Positions 26,316 through 33,907 of a stretch of 64,000 nucleotides of DNA are shown one piece after another. The DNA lies in NCBI GenBank assembly GCA_016710235.1, contig JADJLG010000001.1, positions 3,089,501 through 3,153,500 of the forward strand, written 5' to 3'. This DNA comes from Saprospiraceae bacterium. GTDB taxonomy: Bacteria; Bacteroidota; Bacteroidia; Chitinophagales; Saprospiraceae. The first letter of the stretch is position 1. Every line of letters starts with the position of its first letter. The translations under genes and the position numbers were made by a program. Under the pieces are notes generated by a model. It saw only the letters and a list, made by a program, of their open reading frames with translations. It searched no databases and had not been told where the DNA came from.

Positions 26316-27248
26316 CTACAAAATCCCTGAAGCAGTCAAATATCTCTCAGCATCCAGCGCAGCCATACAGCCTGAACCTGCTGCTGTAACAGCCTGCCTA
26401 TAAACTCTATCCTGAACATCTCCACAAGCAAACACACCATCTCGATTTGTTCGACTCGTACCTGCAATGGTTTTCAGGTACATCTGTTCATCCATGTCCA
26501 ACCAGCCATTGAACGGTTGCGAATTCGGAGAATGTCCGATAGCAACAAAAAATGCTTTGACGGGAATAGTACTTTTTTCGTTGGTAAGGACATTGTTGAT
26601 ATGCACGGCATCTACTTCTTGATCACCTTTGATTTCTACAGTTTCTGTATTCCAATGGATGGTGATGTTTGGAGTGTTCTGTACTCGTTCTTGCATTATT
26701 TTTGAAGCACGCATATAGTCTTTTCGCACCAATAAATGCACCTTAGTGCAAAGTTTAGAGAGGTAAGAAGCTTCTTCTGCAGCAGTATCACCACCCCCTA
26801 CTACTGCGACATCCATTCCTTTGAAGAAAAAACCATCACAAACAGCACATGCAGAAACTCCTTTATTGAGGAGGCGTTTTTCGGATTCCAATCCCAACCA
26901 TTTTGCACTAGCTCCTGTGGCAATGATCACAGAATGTGTATGAAGGATTTCTCCCGATTCAGTCCATAATTTATGGAGAGGACCATTCAGATCCACTCCT
27001 GTGATTCTTTCGTACCTGATCTCGGTTCCAAATCTCTCAGCTTGTTTCTGCAAGTCCTCCATCAACACCGGACCATGAACTCCTTTGGGGTATCCGGGAA
27101 AATTCTCTACTTCAGTGGTGATCATCAATTGGCCACCGGGTTCAGCACCCGTGAACAGCAATGGATTCATGTTTGCTCTGGCAGCATAAATGGCCGCCGT
27201 GTATCCGGCAGGTCCAGACCCTATAATAATGCAATGTTTAGCTTCCAT
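26316..27248 (-). CDS. trxB: Thioredoxin-disulfide reductase
   Basis: NADPH-dependent flavoprotein that reduces thioredoxin. FAD-binding GSGPAGYTAA is at about residues 10-19, the redox motif CAVC at 134-137, the NADPH-binding VVGGGDTAAEEA, and the C-terminal GVFACGDVQDRVYRQAVTAAGSG. From the ATG at 27248 it has 310 residues, the usual size; a TTG at 27260 gives four more residues and abuts the aroK stop. It is co-directional with aroK upstream, and convergent with the lipoprotein array. Confidence 0.97.
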   Translation of the reverse strand: MEAKHCIIIGSGPAGYTAAIYAARANMNPLLFTGAEPGGQLMITTEVENFPGYPKGVHGPVLMEDLQKQAERFGTEIRYERITGVDLNGPLHKLWTESGEILHTHSVIIATGASAKWLGLESEKRLLNKGVSACAVCDGFFFKGMDVAVVGGGDTAAEEASYLSKLCTKVHLLVRKDYMRASKIMQERVQNTPNITIHWNTETVEIKGDQEVDAVHINNVLTNEKSTIPVKAFFVAIGHSPNSQPFNGWLDMDEQMYLKTIAGTSRTNRDGVFACGDVQDRVYRQAVTAAGSGCMAALDAERYLTASGIL

Positions 27249-27260
27249 ATTTTCTATCAA

Positions 27261-27785
27261 TTATCTATTCAAAATTTGAGTGATGATTTCTTTTCCCTGT
27301 TGAAATAAATAGTCAAGGTCAGACACATTGTTCAATCTGTATTGAGCTCTGTTATAAAATTTCTGACGACTGTTGTATAATGTTTCAAAATCCAGAAAGT
27401 TCATAGATTGATAGAGTGGCCTATTCCCTTGCAATTGCAGTCGTTTAAACAGCAAAGGTGCTTCAGAATGTAAGTGAATACATGCATATTGTATCATTAA
27501 ACTCATATTGATAAAAAAGCATGGACAACCTCCGCCTACAGTGATCAAGGATGGTGTTTGATGCATGCAGTCCAGCAAAACTTCTCTTTCCTGAATTCGA
27601 AAAGCCTGCTCTCCTTCACTTTGCCAATATTCCGGGATGTCCATTCCAACGAGATTTTCGAGGCGGCTATCCAAATCAATCCAATTGAATCCAAACTTCT
27701 CACACAAATGCTGACCTAAAACTGTCTTGCCAGATGCTGCAGGTCCAACAATGAAAATGTGTCGATTTAATCCTAATTTTGCCAA
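27261..27785 (-). CDS. aroK: Shikimate kinase
   Basis: Phosphorylates shikimate at the 3-OH in aromatic amino acid synthesis. The Walker A GPAASGKT is at residues 14-21, DLDSRLE supplies the shikimate-binding Asp, TVGGGCPCF the Gly-rich loop, and GNRPLY the lid Arg. Length 174 is normal. There is no ATG; a TTG at 27785 (or the ATT just before it) must start the protein. The divergent DUF1573 gene starts at 27787, so the two start codons are one base apart and each promoter must lie within the other gene. Confidence 0.93.
   Translation of the reverse strand: MAKLGLNRHIFIVGPAASGKTVLGQHLCEKFGFNWIDLDSRLENLVGMDIPEYWQSEGEQAFRIQEREVLLDCMHQTPSLITVGGGCPCFFINMSLMIQYACIHLHSEAPLLFKRLQLQGNRPLYQSMNFLDFETLYNSRQKFYNRAQYRLNNVSDLDYLFQQGKEIITQILNR
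27774..27781 (+). promoter_or_regulatory. Possible -7 element for DUF1573-yajC inside aroK
   Basis: TAATTTTG matches TAnnTTTG and ends 5 nt before the ATG at 27787. Transcription would begin almost at the ATG, so the message would be leaderless or nearly so. It lies inside the first codons of the opposite aroK. No TTTG partner is seen. Confidence 0.35.
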
Positions 27786-27786
27786 A

Positions 27787-28281
27787 ATGAATCGTCAATA
27801 TAAATTTGAAGTGCCATACCTGAACATGATCTTGATGTTGATTGTGGCATTTTCCTGCAAAGAAAATAAAAAATCAACGGTGCCGGCTGAAACTGTGACA
27901 AATCCTTATCTAGAGGCCATTGAAAATTCATCAACGGCTTCAAATCCAGTGGATTCATTACATACAGCAAAGTTTGTTTTGGAACAAGACAGTATCGATT
28001 TTGGAACAATTACGGAAGGTGACACAGTCAAATACACACTTTACTTTCGCAATACAGGAAATAAAAAAGGCTTGATATCACATGTTGAATCATCTTGTGG
28101 ATGTACTGTAGCAAAGCATCCCAAAGGATTTATTGAACCCGGAAAGAAGGATTCAATTCTTGTAGAATATCACTCAAAGGGAAAATCCGGCTTACAGTCC
28201 AAAGACATTCTTATTTTTGCAAATACTTATCCTCAAGTAACTCGATTTAAAGTAAAAACTTTTGTAAAACCAAGACAATAG
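27787..28281 (+). CDS. DUF1573 lipoprotein
   Basis: From the ATG at 27787: a basic N-region, a short hydrophobic stretch and a lipobox-like AFSC (lipid Cys near residue 24). The DUF1573 domain fills the C-terminal ~105 residues: FDFGTI-type opening (DFGTITEGDTV), FRNTGNKKGLI, the SSCGCT motif and FIEPGKKDSI. It is an Ig-like fold of unknown role, very common in Bacteroidota. yajC follows 6 nt later, a pairing seen widely in this phylum and probably co-transcribed. Longer upstream frames run antisense through aroK and are rejected. Confidence 0.9.
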   Translation: MNRQYKFEVPYLNMILMLIVAFSCKENKKSTVPAETVTNPYLEAIENSSTASNPVDSLHTAKFVLEQDSIDFGTITEGDTVKYTLYFRNTGNKKGLISHVESSCGCTVAKHPKGFIEPGKKDSILVEYHSKGKSGLQSKDILIFANTYPQVTRFKVKTFVKPRQ

Positions 28282-28287
28282 AAAATT

Positions 28288-28575
28288 ATGGGTGGATGGT
28301 CAATGATTGTGTTTTATATTTTGATTTTTGGAATCATGTATTTTTTTATGTTGAGACCTCAAATCAAAAAACAGAAATTACAAAATGAATTCGGCAATCA
28401 ATTAAAAAAAGGTGATCAGGTAGCAACTACCAGTGGAATAATCGGCAGAATCACAAAAATTGAAGAGAACATTGTTGAACTTCAGTTAGATGGAAAAACC
28501 TTTATCAAAGTTCTCAAATCTGCCATTTCAAAAGAGGCCACTGACTCTTTGCCGGCCAAGCAAATCATAGAATAA
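28288..28575 (+). CDS. yajC: Preprotein translocase subunit YajC
   Basis: Small accessory subunit of the SecDF-YajC complex. One transmembrane helix (about residues 5-24) is followed by MLRPQIKKQK, the family hallmark, and a soluble domain with KKGDQVATTSGIIGRI. Length 95. It is 6 nt after the DUF1573 gene. Its partner secDF is close by but on the opposite strand (30643-33744). Confidence 0.95.
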   Translation: MGGWSMIVFYILIFGIMYFFMLRPQIKKQKLQNEFGNQLKKGDQVATTSGIIGRITKIEENIVELQLDGKTFIKVLKSAISKEATDSLPAKQIIE

Positions 28576-28599
28576 ACAGGCCTTCAAAGTTGAACTGAC

Positions 28600-30567
28600 T
28601 CATCGGGATCTGTCGATTTCAATGGTGAAAGTCGTGCGTCTGTTGAGTTGATGTTGTTCTTCGGTACAATCTGCACAAGCACAATTTATTGCAGGATCGT
28701 CTTCGCCATACGGCACAGGTGTCATTCTTGTAATGCTGATTCCTTGTTTTACAAGATAATCGATCACCGAGTCCGCTCGTGCGACTGCCAGTTTTTTGTT
28801 ATAAGTTTCGTCACCTCTACAATCTGTATGAGCACCGAGGCGTATATTGACTTTGGGATTTGAATTCAAAAGTCTAACCAGCTGATCCAGAGCATGATGG
28901 GACTCTTCACGAAGATTGGCTTTGTCAAAGTCATAAAACACATTTTCAAGCACGAATTCCTTATTTTCTTCAAATGGCGTTAGACTTATTTCTTGGACAA
29001 TGATCAAGGTGCTATCATGTGTCAAATCTCGAGGTACTGCCACAGTGTTTAGAGACAAATTCTGATTGAGGTGTTGTCTGCGTCCAAATTTAAAATCAAA
29101 TGTAGAATTCGCCGGAAGATCCAGGGTAATGCTGTTTTTTGTTCCTGTGTTTACTGTGATAGAGGAGCCCTCTGTGATCAATATTGAATCGAGAGGGGCC
29201 TTCGAAATGCCACCTCGATACATACCGGCAGAATAAAAATTCAATTGCAATCTGATTGAAAAAATTGGTTTGGAAGTCAAGCTGTCTTGACTCTTATCAC
29301 TCAACAAGGAAATGGATAGTATATCGTCACCTTTGGTTTGAAATCTGTTGGAAGTAAATAGATACTTGTAAACCAGGCTATCTCCCCAAGCTAAAGTAGT
29401 GTCCGGAGTCAAACCAAAATCGTCCGCCCCTGAATTGAACGGATACTTCAGATTTTGAGGGGAAGCCCATTCACCCGAAGAAAGTCTGTAAGTTTTGAAT
29501 ATATCCAGACTCCCAAAACCAGGCAACCCGTCACTTGAAAAATACAGCGTATCGCCTTGCCATACAGGAAAGAGCTCCTGCCCTTCTGTATTGATACGAG
29601 CAGGTAATAACTCGGGCTTGGACCATTGGTCACCATTGAGATAGCTTATATACAAATCGGTTTTGCCAATACCTCCGCTCCGATCTGAACTAAAAACCAG
29701 AACAGAATCTGAGTGATGTAAAGCAGGGTGCTTGTCATTAGATCGACCACCACCTAGATCAAGGGTATGGTCATACTCCCATCGAAACGAACTAACTTTA
29801 GCCTGAGCTATCTTGCAATAGGTATTATCAGCATCATGAGAAGAACAAGATGTGTATAAGGCAATTGACTCATCTGCATTGAAGCAAAAAACAGCCTCAT
29901 GATCTCCTGAGTTGATATCTCCGGGTATTTTCTCTACATCGCCATTGTTTTTCAATCTGTAGATATCCATGAAAGGATGCAAACTCCATGCATATAATTC
30001 CGATTTATTGGTTTGTTTCCTATCCGAGCTAAAATACAGCTTGGAGGCTCGATCAAATACCGGGCAAAACTCTGAATAATTCGTATTCACATCATCCAGC
30101 CCTTCGATGACAAATTGAGCAGTGCTGTCGATGCGTTTGATCCAATCTTGGTTGGACTTACAGATCGCGATTTCGCGACGATATAGCGGTTGATTGGGAA
30201 ACTTCTGAGACAGATTCTGAAAGGCGATTGCCGCTGCATCAAAATTTTCTGATCGTTTTAAACTGAAGGCCAGCTCAAGCATAGTTTTGGGATCCGGTAC
30301 TGCATCTGATGACAGCCGAAACCAAGCTGCGGCTGCATTGAATTTACCTTGATATTGGCAAGATTTGCCGGCATAGTATGCAAAGGAGGCTAGATCTTCT
30401 TCTTTCTTAGCAGCATTGTACTTCTTGGTATAGAGTTGTTCTGCCAGTGCATATTCTTTGCTTTGGAATGCCTGACTGGCGCTTAATTTTTTCAATGACT
30501 TGCATCCACTTGCTACAATTAACAGGCAAAATGAAACAAACAAGGTAAATGTCTCAACTTTCTTCAT
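28600..30567 (-). CDS. TPR-PD40-OmpA lipoprotein with the domain order of T9SS component PorE
   Basis: 655 residues. A lipoprotein signal peptide ends in ASGC (lipid Cys near residue 22). TPR-like helices (about 30-150) follow, then a PD40/WD40-like beta propeller (about 160-410) with repeats such as LYFSSDR and VFSSDRSGGIGKTDLY. After that come a beta-rich middle domain and a C-terminal OmpA peptidoglycan-binding domain (about 535-655) with YDFDKANLREES, HTDCRGDETYN and NRRTTF. In Porphyromonas, PorE has this lipoprotein-TPR-propeller-CRD-OmpA order and links T9SS to the cell wall; the assignment here is by architecture only. Other OmpA-PD40 proteins in the phylum look similar. Confidence 0.8.
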   Translation of the reverse strand: MKKVETFTLFVSFCLLIVASGCKSLKKLSASQAFQSKEYALAEQLYTKKYNAAKKEEDLASFAYYAGKSCQYQGKFNAAAAWFRLSSDAVPDPKTMLELAFSLKRSENFDAAAIAFQNLSQKFPNQPLYRREIAICKSNQDWIKRIDSTAQFVIEGLDDVNTNYSEFCPVFDRASKLYFSSDRKQTNKSELYAWSLHPFMDIYRLKNNGDVEKIPGDINSGDHEAVFCFNADESIALYTSCSSHDADNTYCKIAQAKVSSFRWEYDHTLDLGGGRSNDKHPALHHSDSVLVFSSDRSGGIGKTDLYISYLNGDQWSKPELLPARINTEGQELFPVWQGDTLYFSSDGLPGFGSLDIFKTYRLSSGEWASPQNLKYPFNSGADDFGLTPDTTLAWGDSLVYKYLFTSNRFQTKGDDILSISLLSDKSQDSLTSKPIFSIRLQLNFYSAGMYRGGISKAPLDSILITEGSSITVNTGTKNSITLDLPANSTFDFKFGRRQHLNQNLSLNTVAVPRDLTHDSTLIIVQEISLTPFEENKEFVLENVFYDFDKANLREESHHALDQLVRLLNSNPKVNIRLGAHTDCRGDETYNKKLAVARADSVIDYLVKQGISITRMTPVPYGEDDPAINCACADCTEEQHQLNRRTTFTIEIDRSR

Positions 30568-30578
30568 ACCATGAGGTC

Positions 30579-30586
30579 CAAAAATA
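30579..30586 (-). promoter_or_regulatory. Possible -7 element for the OmpA-PD40 lipoprotein
   Basis: On the minus strand it reads TATTTTTG, 11 nt before the ATG. The same bases form the T-rich tail of the secDF terminator, so the match may be coincidental. Confidence 0.25.
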
Positions 30587-30588
30587 AA

Positions 30589-30633
30589 CAGCCCTTTGTA
30601 AAATCATCTACAAAGGGCTGCTGTTTTTTTTAC
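30589..30633 (-). terminator. Strong hairpin terminator after secDF
   Basis: A perfect 12-bp stem (30589-30600 pairing with 30609-30620, CAGCCCTTTGTA) surrounds an 8-nt loop. On the minus strand, TTTATTTTTGG follows the stem and ends secDF transcription. On the plus strand, a run of eight T follows shortly after, so it could also stop rightward transcription. Confidence 0.88.
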
Positions 30634-30642
30634 TTATAATAT

Positions 30643-33600
30643 TTATGTAGTCTTTGCTACTTTTTTACTGGTAGTTTCGTGATTGTGTTTTGGCGTAAAT
30701 CTTAGGTTTTTACCTAAATCCACAATGATCGGTGTGGCAACAAAAATGGAAGAATAAGTTCCAATAATAATACCAATGATCAAAGCAAAAGCAAAGCCTT
30801 TGATACTGTTTCCACCAAAAAGGAATAGGATGATGATGGTCAACAAGGTTACAAGTGAGGTATTGATGGTACGCGAAAGCGTAGTATTGATCGCAGCATT
30901 GATCAATTCCTTATCACTCTTTGTCGAGTCCATACTGAGGTATTCCTTAATCCTATCAAACACGATAACAGTATCATTCATCGAATAACCTATGACTGTA
31001 AGTATGGCAGCGATAAATGCTTGATCGATCTCCATAGGGAAAGGCAAGATACCATGGAACAAAGAGAAAAAGGTCAATACGACCAATGTATCATGCACCA
31101 GGGCAACAATTGCTCCTGCACTGTATTGCCATTTATAGAACCTGATCAAGATGTAGATAAAAATTACTGATAAGGAAAGCAATATTGCCTTTGTCGAACT
31201 TCTTTTGATGTCATCTGCAATCACCGGCCCTACCTGACTATAAGACAGGATATGAATACCACTTCCTTCATGATTACTGAAATCATCAAAACTCACGTTG
31301 GTACCCAAGGCCTTATTGATACCCTCTAGTAATTTAGCCTTTACCTTATTGTTGACATCTGATGATTGGTCATTGATGAGGTAAGATGTTGTAATATTAT
31401 ATGTATTCTTAGTGTCTACACTTTTTACAATCGGGTTACCTTCAAAAGCAACATTAAGTGCATTTCTCAAAGTTTCGGCATCTATATCTCTATCAAAATG
31501 GACGTTTACCGAATACCCACCTTTGAATTCCACACCAAGTTCGAATCCACGAGTAAAAAATGAAATCAAACCGATAATTGTAAGTAATCCCGAAAAGATA
31601 TAAGCATATTTTCTATTGCCTACCCAATCAAAATTAATGTCCTTGAACATTCTCCTCGTAAAATCTGAGAAGAAGCTCATTTCTTTACCTTTGCTTGACC
31701 ACCAATCAATGATCAATCGAGAAACCAGGACAGAAGTAAAAACTGAGAAAATAATACCTACGATCAAAACCAAAGCAAATCCTTTGATAGGACCAAGACC
31801 ATAATAAAACAATACAATTGAGGACAACAATGCTGTGACGTGCGAGTCGATAATCGCCGATAATGAATGTTTGAATCCTTCCGCTATTGATTGAAGATAT
31901 GACCTACCTGCGTTGATTTCTTCTTTGATCCTTTCGTATATGATAATATTCGCATCAACAGCCATACCCATGGTCAATACCACCCCGGCAATACCAGGCA
32001 AGGTAAGAACGGTTCCAAATGAGGCCAAAGAGGCAAGAATAAATATGATATTCAATCCAAGAGCAATGATGGATACGAATCCGCCTACTGTATAGTATAG
32101 CACCATGAATAACAATACAAGGAAGAAACCTCCTAGGATTGACCATAATGACTTATTGATATTTTCTTTACCCAGGGAAGGACCTACAAGGGATTCTTGT
32201 ACAATTTTTGTCCGTGCAGGCAATTTACCTACTTGTAGAATATTAGACAAGTCTTTTGCTTCATCTATAGAGAATCGGCCTGAAATTTGGGAATTTCCCC
32301 CAAGTATCGGGTCATTAACATTGGGACATGAAACAACCTCATCGTCAAGAACGATAGCTATCGGACGGTTGCGATCATTCGCAGCACGGGTTGTCATATC
32401 ACCCCAAACTTTCGCACCTTTATTATCCATTGACAACGATACTACGACTTCACCTGACAGGGGATCTGAAGTAGTCAGAGCTCTGATTACCCTAGAACCG
32501 TCCAAAGGAGCATCATTGGTACCGGGTTTCTTCTTGATACCATAGATGTCATATAAGTTGGTCAATTCATTGGTTTCATAATTTTTTGTAGCTTTTTGGG
32601 CTACTCTGAATTCAATATCCGGAGGGAAAAGAGCTTTTACCTCTGGTTTTGCCAGCAAATCCAAAACTTTGGATTTATAGGCTTTGTCAACAACCCCCAA
32701 AACGGCTTCGCTGAAAGCAAAATTTTGCCCATTGCTTTGATTGGGAGAAAATATCTTGAAGAGTGGTCCAGCTTCTCGATTAGGATCATTGGCATCGGGG
32801 ATCGTGTCCACTCCGGCCAATGTCGAATCAGTCACATTTCCTAGAGAATCGCGTTTGTAGTCGTAGCGATTTTGCAATCTGAATTTCGGCTTTGTTTCTG
32901 CAGCGGTATCACCTGCCATCATTGCCTTCAACTTGGTATCCGCATTGACGAAACCGTTGAAAACACCGGGATCCGAAATTCTGTAAACATCCCAGAATTC
33001 AAGTTTTGCAGAAGCTTGGAGATACTTTCTTGCTCGCTCAGGATTGTCAACACCCGGCAGTTCCACCACGATCATATCTCTTGCTTTATCCAGCGAGATA
33101 TTCGGCTGTGTGGCACCAAACTTGTCTATTCTATCCTTGATTCTGGTAAAAGTCATATCGACCGTTTCATCTGCCAATGTTCGTATGGTAGCCTGTACGT
33201 CTGCGTCCGATGAATTAAAGGTAATTTTGTCTTTGAGTGTTGCAGATTTTGAGAACAGGGAAGCCAAGGATTTTCCAGTATTCAGTTTCTTATATTCACT
33301 GACAAATAATGTAATATAATCTGCCTGGCTGTTTTGCAATTGTTTTTCAGCATTATCTAAAGCCTGAATAAACTGAGGGTCTTTATTATTCCCGGATAGA
33401 GAAACCAACAAGTCCCTAAGATCTATCTGGAGCACACTACTCATACCACCTTTGAGGTCAAGACCCAAGGCCAATTGTTGCTTCTTTAAGTCCGTATACG
33501 TATAATCTTTGAGTAAGGGAACCTTAAGTATCTTCTCGGAGGAAATGGAATCCAAAAAATGCAACCTCGCTTGCTTTTCAGCCATATATTTTTGGTTTTC

Positions 33601-33744
33601 ATCCTGTATCCCCGCACCTGCTAATTGAGCTGCTTCTTCTGCTTCCCTCTCTACTCTGAGTGTTGGTATATGAAAGAGCAATTGGATTAAACAGACTGCC
33701 AAAAGGGCATACAATATCCATTTTACTAGTCCTTTCTGTTCCAT
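30643..33744 (-). CDS. secDF: Fused protein translocase SecDF
   Basis: 1033-residue SecD-SecF fusion. It uses the proton-motive force to complete Sec export. The SecD half has the N-terminal helix, LGLDLKGGMS, a long periplasmic P1 domain carrying VELPGVDNPERARK, and SLGKENINKS followed by the helix bundle with GMAVDANIIIYERIKEE. The SecF half begins around WVGNRKYAYIFSG, with GVEFKGGYS and IGYSMNDTVIVFDRI. The C-terminus is basic. Fusion is usual in Bacteroidota. It has its own terminator, and it is the export route used by all signal-peptide proteins in this window. Confidence 0.97.
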   Translation of the reverse strand: MEQKGLVKWILYALLAVCLIQLLFHIPTLRVEREAEEAAQLAGAGIQDENQKYMAEKQARLHFLDSISSEKILKVPLLKDYTYTDLKKQQLALGLDLKGGMSSVLQIDLRDLLVSLSGNNKDPQFIQALDNAEKQLQNSQADYITLFVSEYKKLNTGKSLASLFSKSATLKDKITFNSSDADVQATIRTLADETVDMTFTRIKDRIDKFGATQPNISLDKARDMIVVELPGVDNPERARKYLQASAKLEFWDVYRISDPGVFNGFVNADTKLKAMMAGDTAAETKPKFRLQNRYDYKRDSLGNVTDSTLAGVDTIPDANDPNREAGPLFKIFSPNQSNGQNFAFSEAVLGVVDKAYKSKVLDLLAKPEVKALFPPDIEFRVAQKATKNYETNELTNLYDIYGIKKKPGTNDAPLDGSRVIRALTTSDPLSGEVVVSLSMDNKGAKVWGDMTTRAANDRNRPIAIVLDDEVVSCPNVNDPILGGNSQISGRFSIDEAKDLSNILQVGKLPARTKIVQESLVGPSLGKENINKSLWSILGGFFLVLLFMVLYYTVGGFVSIIALGLNIIFILASLASFGTVLTLPGIAGVVLTMGMAVDANIIIYERIKEEINAGRSYLQSIAEGFKHSLSAIIDSHVTALLSSIVLFYYGLGPIKGFALVLIVGIIFSVFTSVLVSRLIIDWWSSKGKEMSFFSDFTRRMFKDINFDWVGNRKYAYIFSGLLTIIGLISFFTRGFELGVEFKGGYSVNVHFDRDIDAETLRNALNVAFEGNPIVKSVDTKNTYNITTSYLINDQSSDVNNKVKAKLLEGINKALGTNVSFDDFSNHEGSGIHILSYSQVGPVIADDIKRSSTKAILLSLSVIFIYILIRFYKWQYSAGAIVALVHDTLVVLTFFSLFHGILPFPMEIDQAFIAAILTVIGYSMNDTVIVFDRIKEYLSMDSTKSDKELINAAINTTLSRTINTSLVTLLTIIILFLFGGNSIKGFAFALIIGIIIGTYSSIFVATPIIVDLGKNLRFTPKHNHETTSKKVAKTT

Positions 33745-33789
33745 ATTCTATTTAAAATGAAAAAAAATGATATGTTTTTTTAGAATCCG

Positions 33790-33797
33790 CAAATATA
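33790..33797 (-). promoter_or_regulatory. Possible -7 element for secDF
   Basis: The minus strand reads TATATTTG (TAnnTTTG), about 45 nt upstream of the secDF ATG. No TTTG at the right spacing is present. Confidence 0.3.
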
Positions 33798-33907
33798 AGT
33801 CAAGAAAACCGATTAAGGCTTATTTATTAACAAATGTTTCGTTTTTCTGATAGAAGTAATAATAATTTGTAAGATACTGACTATTCATTTCATACATATA
33901 ATTTTTT

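Noticed and set aside
32105..32545. 146-residue plus-strand frame inside secDF
   Set aside because: It is opposite the conserved SecD core and has no plausible protein features.
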